A stretch of 64,000 nucleotides of DNA from the NCBI GenBank assembly GCA_022495005.1, contig JAGYXB010000196.1, positions 1,674,001 through 1,738,000 on the forward strand, read 5' to 3'. The first letter of the stretch is position 1. Each line of letters begins with the position of its first letter. Shown here one piece after another: positions 1 to 10,903 of the stretch. Under the pieces are notes generated by a model, which worked only from the letters and a program-made list of their open reading frames with translations, was not told where the DNA came from and did not search any database. A program made the translations under genes and the position numbers. The stretch comes from Rhyacophila brunnea (Eukaryota > Arthropoda > Insecta > Trichoptera > Rhyacophilidae).

Positions 1-199
1 CAACTTTTGAAAGCAGTCGCGGTATTTCACACTTTAGTTTAAGAAAGTAATCGAAACATAAAAAATCTGACAAAATAACTACTGTTGTATTGTAGGTAAT
101 CATATTATAATGGTGGCTTAACGCACAGGCAAACAATGGGTGCCTCCAAACCTACCATCGCCATAGATCGCCGTATACATAAACCACCGCTTTTTCAGA

Positions 200-750
200 G
201 TTTGTTAGTCTCGTTGGAGAGAGACGAGACCGTTGAAGGATGGCCATAAGGAGTGATGTAGAGTCGATAGGAGGAGAGATGAGAAGTCATGATTTGGTGG
301 TTGCTCCGATGGATGGAGGAGCGAGTTTTATTTGCAGCGTATACAAGAGTATGTTACAAGAGTTATGTTACAATAAGTATGATACTGTTCCAAGGTTCCG
401 AGTCTCGGTAGAATGATGTGCGTTCCGATACAGAGACTAAGATATTAACAGACCGGAAAACTTATTATCGAATGGCATGTCCAATCAATTAGGATCCGCT
501 ATTTATCGACGTACTCACAATCAAAATAATATTTAGGAAATAACAATTATAATTGAGTCAGCTACTCTATATGGAGTTTGCGTCGTTGGATATGGCTGAC
601 TATGTGGAAAAACGGATATTTCGTAAATTATAATTGCAGTCAGCTATTTATTGAGTTTGCAATAATTGGACACTACGGGTAATGGTTATTAAGGAATTCG
701 TAATTACGATCAGTTATTTCATATCGCCGATCAATATGCTGACACAACTT
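200..750 (+). repeat. Unclassified dispersed repeat, family K copy 1
   Basis: About 520 bp that recurs at 6690-7180 and 56795-57330. Shared landmarks in order are a GGATGGAGG/GCGAGTTTTATTTGC block, AGAGTATGTTAC, GTCTCGGTAGAATGA, CAGACCGG, CAGCTACTCTATATGGAGTTT and ATCAATATGCTGACA. I see no convincing terminal inverted repeats, poly-A tail or coding frame, so the class is unknown; a solo LTR or nonautonomous element is possible. The outer edges are set only by where similarity fades. Confidence 0.7.
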
Positions 751-900
751 GAGTGTTTGATCCCCATAAGAGTATGTTTCGTGGAAATGATCTAATTCTC
801 AGTAAATGGTGTATTTGTGTGTTTAATATAGCCAAAAACTTATAATAAGATAGGTAAGTAGGTAAAATAATTAATTTTAAGTATATTTGAAATTAAATAA

Positions 901-1342
901 TTAGAAGATAAAAATAACTTTTTATATACAACGTTTTTAAATTTTCTGTTGAATCATAATAATATAAACTTGACTTGCTAGCTTAAACGATCAAAAAAAT
1001 TTGTACTTGATAGAAATAATACTGAAATGTTATTTTGATATCCATAGTAACGCACGTATATATTATTAATTTAGTTGCTAGGACCATCCGCTTAGCAACC
1101 AATAATGGTGTCGAAATAACTTTTCATACAAAAAAGAATTAACTGAAAATGAATTCAATTCTACTTAAAGATGGCTAAACGTATTAAAAAAATGCATTGG
1201 CATCGTGTTCTGATATTATATTCTAAAATTTTCATATGTCTAGCTAGTCGGGAAGTTAGTTAAAAATCGATTGCATGATTTGTACCGGACAAAGAACCAC
1301 CGGACAAATAAGAATACGAGCTAAGAAAAACGTTGTAGCAAT
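901..1342 (+). repeat. Family A TIR repeat, copy 1
   Basis: First of seven copies of a roughly 450-bp repeat. Diagnostic blocks in order: GATAAAAATAACTTTTTATA, AACGTTTTTAAATTTTCTG, TTTCCATAGTAACGCACGTA..., GTTGCTAGGACC, ATTAACTGAAAATGAATTC, AAAGATGGCTAAA, TGTTCTGATAT, AGCTAGTCGGGAAGTTAG, then GAATACGAGCTAAG. ACCACGTTTTTA-like blocks near both ends of better copies are in inverted orientation, suggesting a DNA-transposon MITE. No open frame is conserved among copies. Confidence 0.75.
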
Positions 1343-1634
1343 GAAAGGGGACGGTAATTTTCAGGGCAACCTCACGCACTTTAAAGCTTTATTCACTTAA
1401 GTCAACATTTTCTAATAAAAGCAATAATTAGATTTCTAGTTTATTTATGTTATCAAAAACAAATATACGTAGGTACATACTTAACTACTAACGTAACAGT
1501 TAAGATAGTGTTCTAAAAATAATTCTAAATAAGAATTTTATTGTTTTATTAACATTTTGTTCTAATCTAAAAAAAAGCTTTGTTACATATAAGTGTTTAT
1601 AGCCGTTTATGTCAGAGTCATGATTGGTCTAAAT

Positions 1635-2341
1635 CATGGGTGGCCAACCCAACACGGGCCGCATGCGGCCTACTGGGTGTCAACTTGTGGCCCGTGGAGC
1701 AGTGAGAAAGGCTCAAGATTTTAAAAAGCACCGTGTGCTTTTTGCTGCATTTGCAACGCCATTCTCCGTAGACGTGAATTTATTACCGGGAAATGTAAAA
1801 ATGGAACTGACTTACAAATGGAATTGTGAAATATGTTGCGATGAACAGTTAAAGGAGAAATTCCATCAGGTTGGTTTTGAAGAGTTTTACAAAACATATT
1901 TGGACAAGGAGAAATATCCTGTATTTTACAAACATGCTCTAATGATGACTTCGCTATTTGGAAACGCTTACACGTGTGAACAGTTTTTTAGTCGGATGAA
2001 GATATCAAATCGAGTGAGAACACAAATCACTGATGTGCATTTATTTGGAAAACTGTTTGCGTGTAGGAACAACCTCACTCGATATCGATATTGATGCACT
2101 TAGTTCTGCCACACAACATTTATTTTTTTACATTATTTTCTTTATTTTTTATTATTTAAAAAAAAGTCTAATCTTATAAATATGTTTGATTCTCATTTTT
2201 GTTTTATTTTATTAATATTATAAACCTAATACTTATATATTTCTTTTTTGTTTTGTATAATAAAAAAGTCGGTTGTGCGGCCCGGTAGGAGATCTCATTT
2301 TTAGAATCTGGCCCGGCTGCTGAAAAGGTTGACCACCCATG
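1635..2341 (+). mobile_element. hAT transposon deletion derivative with 8-bp TSD
   Basis: The ends are terminal inverted repeats: CATGGGTGGCCAACC on the left and the complement of CATGGGTGGTCAACC on the right. They are flanked by GTCTAAAT (1627-1634) and GTATAAAT (2342-2349), an 8-bp target duplication with one mismatch, as expected for hAT. Only about 700 bp remain, carrying the last part of a transposase ORF. It cannot be autonomous in this form. Confidence 0.85.
1636..2094 (+). pseudogene. hAT transposase C-terminal fragment
   Basis: The 152-codon frame starts artificially inside the left TIR (an ATG in the repeat), so roughly the first 50 residues are probably not original protein. From about residue 55 the sequence reads as the hAT dimerisation region: ELTYKWNCEICCDEQLKEKF, then KYPVFYKHALMMTSLFGNAY, then CEQFFSRMK and RTQITDVHL. 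The motif Y-x-CEQ-x-FS-x-MK is typical of hAT proteins related to GTF2IRD2/ZBED-type domesticates. The N-terminal BED finger and catalytic DDE region are absent. What is seen is an intact short frame inside a TIR-bounded element; that it is a dead fragment is inference from its length. Confidence 0.85.
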
Positions 2342-2349
2342 GTATAAAT

Positions 2350-2679
2350 ACAAAAAATGTTCTCGAAGGCATGAACGAATTTCTCGCGGATTAGCAATAC
2401 AATACGTCATTATAGTTACCTATGTTAAAACTGTATATGCTCAAAAATCAATCAGTTTTAGATTCGCTTAAGAGATAACAAGAAGCAATGTTGTAAAAAA
2501 TGATTGTAAAAAGTTGGTAGTAATATGAAACACGACAGATGAAAGTTTTTGGATAATAATATTGTGATTGGGACAAATTTGATGTACTTATTGCATTACA
2601 TAATTTAAAAATTCTATTGAAAGAGTGACTGGAAGGGCATAATTTACATATAATTATATCAGAAGATACAAGACAGTGG
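2350..2679. other. Gene-free AT-rich interval
   Basis: No exon, RNA gene or repeat family was recognised between the hAT element and the next repeat. Confidence 0.6.
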
Positions 2680-2830
2680 TGAAGAGTGGAGGTAGGCTGT
2701 TAATATCTGACGTAAATAGTACACACTAAACTTTGTCCGTTATACGTATTTGTTTTCATTGAACTAAGACTAAAACTTGCAAATAGGTTAGGTTAGATTA
2801 TATAAAAAAAAATCAAACCCTGCGTAACCG
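2680..2830 (+). repeat. Family C short interspersed repeat, copy 1
   Basis: The block GGTGGAGGTAGGCTGTTAAT, ...TAGTACACACTAAACTTTGTC..., ...TTTTCATTGAACTAAGACT recurs at 25927-26110 in the same orientation, and inverted near 3.0-3.2, 24.0 and 24.9 kb. No coding capacity and no tRNA-like boxes were seen. The class is unknown. Confidence 0.6.
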
Positions 2831-2989
2831 AGCCGTTATATATTATATTAAAAAAATATTCATCTATCTATAAAATATCTAAAATTATTTCGAAGAATAT
2901 TTTTTATCTATGATGGCACGATCAATGCAGAGTTTAATGAATTAAAAAAAACTAGCTAACGCCATCGGTAATATGTATGTTTAATTGAA

Positions 2990-3225
2990 TGAAAACAATT
3001 CAGTATGGCTGACAAAGTGTACACTATTTTTGTCAGATCCTCACAGCCTACTTTCACTATGATGGTTTGGTTTGGGCAGAGTATAATTGGTTCTTAAAAA
3101 CTAACCAGAACCATCTGCAAATTTTATTATTAGTTCAATTAAAACAAATATGTATCAAGTTTTAGTATTCACTATTTATGTTGGATCTTCACAGCCTATT
3201 TCCACCCTTTTCCACTGCCGTAAGT
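2990..3225 (-). repeat. Family C repeat, copy 2 (inverted, internally duplicated)
   Basis: The complement of family C appears twice here: GGCTGACAAAGTGTACACTA ... TCACAGCCTACTTTCAC, then AGTTCAATTAAAACAAATAT ... TCACAGCCTATTTCCACCC. Between them a 55-bp segment (GGGCAGAGTATAATTGGTTC...) matches the extension of the 25.9-kb copy, so this copy is the longest view of the family. Confidence 0.6.
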
Positions 3226-3263
3226 AGTCAGATAGCTAAATTGGACATCCTCTCGATGTCTTT

Positions 3264-3449
3264 TGACGTATGTAACATTGATAAATAAGTAAATGACGTA
3301 GCTTAACAATGAATCTACGCATTGTTCTTTAATTATTTACTTCTCAACATACAAAGAACACGTGACGTAATAGTATTAGCGCGAAAAAACCACGTGACGT
3401 AACCGTGCCAGTGCATGTAGCGTTGTGACGTAGAAGACTTGATATAAAA
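3264..3449 (+). promoter_or_regulatory. Cluster of five TGACGTA sites upstream of a TATA box
   Basis: TGACGTA occurs at 3264-3270, 3294-3300, 3363-3369, 3395-3401 and 3426-3432, all on the same strand. Two are part of a longer composite, CACGTGACGTAA, which fuses an E-box (CACGTG) to a CRE/ATF-like half site. GATATAAAAG follows at 3441-3450, at a spacing that would place initiation near 3475. Sites of this kind bind bZIP and bHLH factors in animals; their use here is inference. No recognised exon lies immediately downstream. Confidence 0.4.
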
Positions 3450-3474
3450 GTTAGTCTATACATTAAACATGATT

Positions 3475-4060
3475 AAAATAATGTAAGAAGTAAACTTTTT
3501 GTAACTTTGGCAAAAGAAACGTTTTGATAATCTTCTTTGTTTGTTAAACTTTGATCGATTGTAGATCTTACATTACTGTAATATAATATTAAAATAATAT
3601 ATAAATAAAAACATCATTAATTACTAGCTGCTAAGTATTATGATAATATAATTAAAATTAATTGAAAATGACTAACTATTAACCATTATAAAATAGCCTG
3701 TAACTATACGATGAGTTAATTAAATCAAATATGAAAATCTTCCATTAGCGAAAATCCTTCACATTTCATACTAACTGCATTATCGGACGAGAAGTTATTA
3801 TATTAGTTTTGTAACCGCGCCATGTGTTTGTTGGTAGTTATCGAAAAAAATAATTCTAGGTTAAGATAATTTTTCATCTCGTGTTTGAATTTGGAATTTC
3901 AAGTTAATCCACGCCTACAAAAGTGTTGCAAACTTTGAAAAATAATAATAAAGTTAGCCCAAATTATGGAATGACGATCTGTCTTCGTATTGTGTACATG
4001 CACTGGGTGACTAATAAATATGTATACAATATAAATAAATCAAGTGAATTAATTAGAATT
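3475..4060. other. Gene-free AT-rich interval downstream of the TGACGTA cluster
   Basis: No convincing coding exon was found. A short open frame crossing 3923-4174 runs into the hAT element that begins at 4069 and is therefore spurious. Confidence 0.5.
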
Positions 4061-4068
4061 ATTATTAC

Positions 4069-4665
4069 CAGTGACGTTCGTAGACAAAATGCCGCCCCTA
4101 GACAGCGCCAAAATGCCGCCCCATTTTTTTATACAGTATTTTTTTTATCATCCTTGCATAACTTCAATATGTGATAGACGTGTTGTATGGATAGGTACAT
4201 TACTAACAAAATATATACCATTAAATCTAATTTAAATGCCATCTCTACTTCAAACGACAATATTCCGAGTCCATGGTTTCTGATACATTTAAAAATACTC
4301 CTGACAACTTTCGAAACTCGCAAGTGACTGGTAAAAATATTTGGATAATTTAATGACGTTAGTATGTACCTACCTATAATTAATCTTCAAGTGTCATTGT
4401 TGGTAATCAAGGACGTGACGTCCAAGTACAACGAAAGTAAACTTGACATCGCAACCCCGACAAAAATACAGTCCTGTTAAACCTTTTATGTTAATTAATA
4501 CATTTTGTTTCCAACCAGTGAGCTGGACTTTTTAATTGAAAGATGTAAGCTTAGGTACCTATTTCTATATACTTATAACTAATGATTCTTCTCGGTTTGC
4601 CGCCCTTCGAGTAACTGCCGCCCCCAAGCGACGCTCAATCTGCCTACGCCCACGGGACGTCACTG
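4069..4665. mobile_element. Nonautonomous hAT element with perfect 8-bp TSD
   Basis: The element begins CAGTGACGTTCGTAG and ends with the complement of CAGTGACGTCCCGTGGG. Both sides carry the identical 8-bp duplication ATTATTAC (4061-4068 and 4666-4673). GC-rich subterminal repeats of the form TGCCGCCC appear near both ends, a usual place for hAT transposase binding. The interior has no transposase. The perfect TSD suggests a fairly recent insertion. A second copy of the left end lies at 18865. Confidence 0.85.
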
Positions 4666-4673
4666 ATTATTAC

Positions 4674-5409
4674 ATTCATCCCGTCTGATTTTTATTAATC
4701 ACTAACAATTATTACCATGTGACAGTAACACCTGTCCACATTCTCAAACGTCTTCTTCCATGTTCCATCAAAACTTTATGTTATTTTTATCGTTATAACC
4801 AATTATGTGATTTTTTATTATTTTAAATTAATTAGCACTAAAATTGAAATCTTCCCATGGTGTTGACTCTCTCGCCTTTGTCGTTGAATTATAATTGCTT
4901 TTATTAGTTTTTTTTTTGTAATTGCATTCTAAAAATATTTTTTAATGGAATAACGCTGAATATAATATTATTTTAATAAAGTTATATGTCACCATGAATC
5001 ACCCGGTGAAAAAAATAATTCAACTTACACACGTATGACATGCCCATAGTAAATCATTACATATAATCAATGTGTCTCACACATAATATTATTTTAAAAC
5101 GACTATTTGTGTAGATTTATTTTATTGGCCTACTGTTATAAGAGTCAATTAACTTTACCGGCCAAGCCTAGTTAGAAACTAATGATTAATTTTACAAACA
5201 AGGTTTTTAATCGAATATTGGTTTATAAAGTAAAATATTGCTATGGGTCGAATTCACAAGATTTAAACGATGCAGTTATAATAACTATAACGTTAATAGT
5301 TGTTCCAGATAAGGGTCGACCACACATATCGCAACTTACCACAGAAACGCGGTAACTTGCAGTAATTTGCGGTAGGTATGCTGCGGTGTTATTTGACTGG
5401 GCACACAGC
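4674..5409. other. Gene-free interval
   Basis: AT-rich sequence with no recognised exon. A short stretch at 5315-5400 with repeated GCGGTA/TACCGC-like words (CGCGGTAACTTGC, TTTGCGGTAGG) looks like a fragment of an element but was not classified. Confidence 0.5.
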
Positions 5410-5640
5410 AATGTCACCTACGATGGCCGCACGGCTTAAGCGTCGGCTTCGATCGCCAGGTTCGTATTCTAGGTCTGGCAAGTACACATATTGTTTATCA
5501 ATTTGTGTACGACTCAGAGTATGGACCTAATAGGTTGAGCAAGTGGTTGACATCCATTTAACGTAAAAACAAAATCTGTTAATACAAACCTCTACTTTGT
5601 GGAGGCCTATATGATCTTATTAGGATATGACATGGTCGAA
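5410..5640 (+). repeat. tRNA-derived SINE-A, copy 1
   Basis: Copy of a roughly 240-bp tRNA-derived SINE. The head carries an A-box-like GATGGCCGCACGGCTTAAGC and a damaged B box. The body is GGTCTGGCAAGTACACATAT, ATGGACCTAATAGGTTGAGC, TGACATCCATTT, AATACAAACCTC..., GGAGGCC, ending ...GACATGGTC. The B box here has lost the consensus GGTTCGAATCC, so this copy is probably inactive. Confidence 0.85.
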
Positions 5641-5709
5641 TATTAATATTAACAGAGCAACGCTTTCAGGATCCACAATTCACTGCGTTTTGTGGTGTTC
5701 AAACCAGGA

Positions 5710-6200
5710 AACACAACAATGATTAAGAAGTGGGTTACCTTCTGGGTGAGTGAGATAAGAAGGTTTAAATCTCCAGTGTTGGATAAACCCACGTGTTAAA
5801 CAAAATGTTTTTTTCAATATGAAATAAATTTTGTCATGTAAACGAAAAGCGCATTCAATATTGGTAATGTTTTAGCACACTCGGCGCGCTTTGTGTTTCT
5901 TGCGTTTTGTGGTCTGATCGTCATAAAGTCGTAAAGTGGATCCCGGTCAACGTGCATAATCGTGTCGTTCGACAAATTTTCTAAACGCAGTTCACGTTTC
6001 TGTTGACACATTAGCGGCAAATTTACCATAATATTCATGACATATTCAATTGGTGATTCAAATAGTGTTAGAACCACATAACTAATTAATAAGATATAAA
6101 TGTAAAAGCCATCACTATAGACCAAGGTTTTGAAGCAATGTACTTTATGACGATCAGACCATAGCATCCAAGTAAAACAAACAAGCGTGCCAACTGCCCT
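5710..6200. repeat. Family E repeat with an internal perfect inverted repeat
   Basis: The left part (GTGGGTTACCTTCTGGG ... GCGCATTCAATATTGGTAAT ... GTTTCTTGCGTTTTG) recurs at 27830-28090. In this copy TGGTCTGATCGTCATAAAGT at 5910-5929 is repeated exactly in inverse at 6142-6161, giving a large stem. A 129-codon minus-strand frame through this region is not conserved in the second copy and shows no domain I know, so I do not call a gene. Confidence 0.55.
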
Positions 6201-6690
6201 CAAATATCGAATACGCGGTACATTTATGAGATAAACTTTAATATACTATATTAGTATGATACCGACGTAACTATTGAAAATAACGTATCTTTAACTAGTG
6301 TAAGTTTACCTCGTATTTTTCCACACACAAGATACCAAATCCAGTGAAGTAAGCCAATTCCTATTAATTTTGTGTTCCTGGCAGCACCTGACTCGCGAGT
6401 TTCAAATCAATCGTACATTCTATTAGTACACTTGCTTGTAACGAAGAATATGAACAATTGTGTAAATTATTAATAACAATATAGCATCTTCATTTTACTT
6501 AGTGGGTTCGAAGTCTATCATTATTAAATTGGTTGGGTAAATGGTCAAAAAGTCTGTTAATATAATGTCAATTTTTTGGAGGTCCATGTAACATGCTCCA
6601 TTTCTGAGTGATAAAAGTAATTTACCTGTATAGTTGTTATCTATAAATTAATACATCTGTGGTGTTTGATGTGTGGGTTATCGCTTTGTG
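6200..6690. other. Gene-free interval
   Basis: No exon, RNA gene or known repeat was recognised. Confidence 0.5.
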
Positions 6691-7180
6691 AGTTGTCGAT
6701 GTGTCGTAGGTTATGGTGTTGAGGATGATGATGATGATGAAGAAGTCGAAGATGTATGCAGGAGCGACTTTTATTGGGCGTAACGGTTGGTACAATAGTA
6801 TGTTACAGCAGTTATGTTACAATACTAAACTTATGATAGGTACGGATCCGAGGTCCGCATCTCGGTACAATCAGATGTTGGGCGAAGCGATATAGAGACT
6901 GCGATGGTAACAGACTGAAAACGTATATTCGAGTGACATTTTGATAAATCAGTATTCGTAATTTAAACAGTCGAAAGTAATACCTAAACATTATATTCCA
7001 GTACATATTTATATTAAACGAGTCAGCGGTTTAAATACGAGTAGCTGTGAATTTTATTTATTATTACAGTCATAATATAATATGATACTATGGGAATGGA
7101 TATTAGACTAATTTTACATTGCGATAGCATATTTCATATCGCCATCCAATCTGCTGATACATGTAATAAGTTGTTTACTG
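6690..7180 (+). repeat. Unclassified dispersed repeat, family K copy 2
   Basis: Diverged copy of the repeat at 200-750. It shares TATGTTACAGCAGTTATGTT, CCGAGGTCCGCATCTCGGTA, AGCGATATAGAGACTG, TATTCGAGTGACAT and CATCCAATCTGCTGAT. A (GAT)n stretch near 6722-6740 sits near its left edge. The short open frame at 6713-6895 lies inside the repeat and is not conserved in the other copies. Confidence 0.65.
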
Positions 7181-8786
7181 GAATATGAGTCACTGGGAAT
7201 ATATTATTGCGGTTGAATAATTTGATACATTAAAAATAGATATTTGATCAACAATATACTGACAGCTACACATCTACCTATTATGATGTCCTATATTAAT
7301 TTAAGAGAGAAAAATGCTACGGCTATATAAAAGTATGAATAAGCATCAATGCATCAATTAAGTGTTAATGCATCAATTATTGGAAGAGAAAAGAATTATC
7401 AGGATACTTAAACTGAGGTTGGACAGTGTAGAGAAAAATACAATTTGTTATTTGTGTAATAGGAGTGGAGAATAATTGTTCTGCAGGCGACCAGCTGAAG
7501 TTTAGTGTAGATAATAATTGATAATAAAATGTTTGTCTCAAAGTTTCTCTAAAAAGCAAAGTCGTTTAATTTATTTGCTAATAAATTTGTGTCCGTGCAT
7601 AAGGAAAAATTTAATTTAAAGCAAATTTCTCTTTGTATATTATATGTATTAATATATCGATGATACATATAATGAAATGTTTGCATATATATTATATCTT
7701 ACATGACTTTAATGGGCCGGTTATGTTATCGAATATGTGGTGCAATTTTAGAGACTGGTCAAGTTTTTTTCGTAAAAATTACCGGTTTGTTCGACATTAC
7801 TTCTCCACTGTCCTGTAATCCTTTTTTTTCGGCCATTTCACCACGCGTTCAAAGGCGAAACTTTCACTGAGTTAATAAACTATTATACAGTTCACATAAC
7901 GACGTAATTCCAGTACTGGTTCAAAAGCTCTTAATCTTATAGGCCGTATGCAAATAATGACATTAATTGCGCCATCACCAACATAAATAGTGTTTGGCTT
8001 GAGAAACGCACGTGGCATCTGTCAAAACATTAAAGCATATTTCACACACAAATCAAACAAATACAACAATCTATTTCGTTTATTCGTACGTAAGATAAAA
8101 TAAATTTGTCAGAAATCCGTCCGACACTTATCTGAAATCCGTGCACGAATCACTGGCCTTACCTGACAGCTACCTGACAGCTGTTACTTGCATTTCTCAA
8201 TTTGGGCACTATTTAGTTTGTCATCATTCACTAAATTGCCGATTTCAGTCACCTTATATTAAACGGCAATAAACTATGACTAAACATCTGGCTCATAACA
8301 TTTCAAGTGATACATTGTAAACGTCACATGGTTCAATATGCACCGATTAAGATCGTATATGCATTAATCATCATACAGCCTTTAGGACCAGATGCAGAGA
8401 TGACGCCGTTAATTGAACCAATTAAGAACTAAATGTTTAGTCACACTTATGCACATGTCATTGCGTAGTGCCACCCCTTAAAATTGGTGGAATTAAGAAA
8501 GGTAAGTGGCAAATAAATAAATAATTAAGTATTGGTGCCTAGTATTGTTTTCGTTTATTCATACGCAAGATAAAATTGAGTTAAATTTATATTAAGATTA
8601 TACCAAATATACTCGGTACAATATTTGCTTACCTGACTTTTGCTATTTGCGTTTCTTAATTCTGCCACCGTACCCAACATTTTCTCACTACGGGTGCCTG
8701 ATAAGTATTGAGAACGAATGGCATTTTATAGGACTAGCATTTTGCCTACGGGTGGGCAATTTTTAAGAAATTTAAGAATACATAAC
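7181..8786. other. Gene-free interval with weak internal repeats
   Basis: Nothing coding was recognised. CGTTTATTCGTACGTAAGAT near 8075 is echoed as CGTTTATTCATACGCAAGAT near 8549, each followed by a TTACCTGAC block. A GGTGGAATTAAGAAA block near 8486 is inverted near 8650 (TTTCTTAATTCTGCCACC). This may be an old TIR element of about 600 bp, but its ends could not be fixed. Confidence 0.4.
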
Positions 8787-8796
8787 GTAATAATTA

Positions 8797-9024
8797 CACC
8801 CACGATGGCCGCGCGGCTTAAGCGTTGGACTATAAAGCCGTGGATCCCAGATTCGAATCCTGGGTCTGGCAAGTACAAATATTGTTTTTCAATTTGTGTG
8901 TGTCAGGCTATGGACCTAATAGGTTGAGCAAGTGGCTGACATCCATTTCTAGTAAAAAACAAATTCTGTCAATACAAACCTCCACTTTGTGGACGCTGAT
9001 CCTATCAGGATCGAACATGGTCGG
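8797..9024 (+). repeat. tRNA-derived SINE-A, copy 2, with TSD
   Basis: One of the better preserved copies. The A-box-like GATGGCCGCGCGGCTTAAGC and a B box one base from consensus (GATTCGAATCC) are followed by TGGGTCTGGCAAGTACAAAT and the usual body through GATCGAACATGGTCGG. It is flanked by AATAATTA at 8789-8796 and 9025-9032, an 8-bp target duplication. The overlapping short frames here are inside the SINE and are not genes. Confidence 0.9.
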
Positions 9025-9032
9025 AATAATTA

Positions 9033-9795
9033 TTATCGTTATGAATTAATGTAATTTTTTTTTCAATCTAATCGTCTTAAAACAAATTTTGGTAACTTAA
9101 ATAAATTGACGCTCAACGAAATGCTGGTCTATGAACATGACATTCGGCTTCGATAGTATTCTACCATAATATACAATGTGTAAAAATGTGTTCTGCAATA
9201 ATACATTCGTACAATTATTTTTGTCCAATTTATTATGACTAATTAGATATTTCAACATGCTTTTAAATGTAAAAGTAAGTGATGAAGAATTTTCAACAGT
9301 AATTATTTGCGATAAATAAATTGCAAATGGATAGAGTAATGCGTTCGTGATAGATTAATCCTTAAGTAAAACGATCTCTACCTCATTATTTATGTCGTAT
9401 TTTAGAATACCTATTTTATTTGAAATTCACTTATCGTGTGGGCGGTGACATGACTTACTGTAACATCTGTTTTATTACTTATTATTGCACATGTTCTAAT
9501 AGTGATGAGAAATCTTTTATAATAATTGATTTTATGACCAAACTATACACCTTACTTACTAAAATATTTCGAAATACATTGTTTTATTATTTAGTTTGCT
9601 CGTTAAAAAAAGAGGCATTTTACTCAGTAGACCGCAAAAGAATAATTTTATTTGAAGTTGGCACCTACTTACTACATAGTTTTTTTTATATTGTAGTGGG
9701 TCTTTGTTTTATAATAATATATAAGTAGGTATATATGATCATAAGTAAGTTTTTATAATAAATTTCCACAATTACTCGTTAATTTATATACAAAG
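9033..9795. other. Gene-free AT-rich interval
   Basis: A 102-codon plus-strand frame (9420-9728) is present but is AT-driven, rich in Phe/Ile/Tyr, and shows no domain, splice context or initiator context. I do not call it a gene. Confidence 0.5.
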
Positions 9796-9799
9796 TAAT

Positions 9800-10255
9800 T
9801 ACACGATAAAAAGAACTTTTTATATACTTACAACGTTTATAAATTTTCTGTTGAATCATATAAACTTGACTTGACTAGCTTAAACGATCAAAAAAATTTG
9901 TATTTGATAGAAATAATACTGAAATGTGATTTTGACATTCATATTGATTTCCATAGTAACGCAAGTATATATTAATAATTCAGTTGCTAGGACCCAAGAT
10001 AATAGTGGATTGTATTACGGATTTCTTCCGACATAACTTTTCATACAAAACAGAATTAACTGAAAATTAATTCAATTCTACTTAAAGATGGCTAAAAGTA
10101 TTAAAAAAATGCATTGGCGTCGTGTTCTGATATATTCTAAAAGTTTCAAATGTCTAGCTAGTCGGGAAGTTAGCTAAAAATCGATTGCAAGATTTGTACC
10201 GGACAAAGAACCACCGGACAAATAAGAATACGAGCTAAGAAAACAATTGTAATAA
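9800..10255 (+). repeat. Family A TIR repeat, copy 2
   Basis: Near full-length copy from GATAAAAAGAACTTTTTATA to GAATACGAGCTAAGAAAACA. It is collinear with the copy at 901-1342, including the CCGGACAAAGAACCACCGGA block that only some copies retain. Confidence 0.8.
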
Positions 10256-10285
10256 GCCTGGTAATTCATTTTATTTACTTTTTTT

Positions 10286-10530
10286 GGACAACGTCCGATC
10301 CAAATAAGATCATAATATGGGCCTCGCCTGATCTACAGAGTGGAGGTTTGTATTAACAGATTTTGTTTTTACGAGAAATTGATGTCAGCCACTAGTTCAA
10401 CCTATTAGGTCCATATTCTGACTCTTACACAAAACAAAAACAATATGTGACGTGTACTCAGTGTATACAGACCCAGGATTCAAACCTGGGACCCACGACC
10501 TGGGTGCCACGACCAAAGCCTGGGTGTTTT
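10286..10530 (-). repeat. tRNA-derived SINE-A, copy 3 (minus)
   Basis: Complement of the SINE: ACGTCCGATCC at the tail side, then TTTACGAGAAAT, TCAACCTATTAGGTCCATA, then CAGACCCAGGATTCAAACCT. The head is partly duplicated (GACCCACGACCTGGGTGCCACGACC in two steps), and the A box is lost. Confidence 0.8.
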
Positions 10531-10654
10531 TGATTGTTTCACTTATATTACTAAATACCGTTTTAAACTACACTACTGTCATTGGGCCTCTAGGTCCGTT
10601 GTATTAATAAAAAATATATATGTATAATATAATTGTATTTATTTCGCTACTAAC

Positions 10655-10903
10655 CTCAAACCTCAAATGGAAATGGGCTGGACACATAGCTCGAAGAAGA
10701 GACAATCGTTGGACAAATCCAGTGGTACCCAAGAGGTACAAAACGTCCGCAAGGTAGACCTAGAGGTTGCTGGATCGATGGAATGATTAAGTTCTGCGGA
10801 AGTACGTGGCAATGCAACGCACAGATCCGATAGAAGTGGAATCAGCTTGGAGAGGCTTTCATCTAGCAGTGAATAGATTCAGGCTGATGATGATGATGAT
10901 ATT
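10655..10903 (+). pseudogene. RTE/BovB-like retrotransposon C-terminal fragment
   Basis: Translation gives KWKWAGHIARRRDNRW, then after a shift PRGTKRPQGRPRG-x-WIDGM and NQLGEAFI. This matches the extreme C-terminus of insect endonuclease-reverse transcriptases (pattern KW-x-WAGHIAR ... G-RPR-x-RW-x-DD ... LEEAF). At least one frameshift and stops are present. It ends at GCTGATGATGATGATGAT, the short-repeat tail typical of RTE-type elements. Only the last roughly 80 codons remain, as with most 5'-truncated copies. Confidence 0.75.

Noticed and set aside
5814..6203. 129-codon minus-strand open frame
   Set aside because: Lies across a repeat and its inverted stem; the frame is not kept in the second copy at 27830-28090.
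9420..9728. 102-codon open frame
   Set aside because: AT-driven composition (Phe, Ile, Tyr, Lys), no domain, no splice or initiator context, no second copy.
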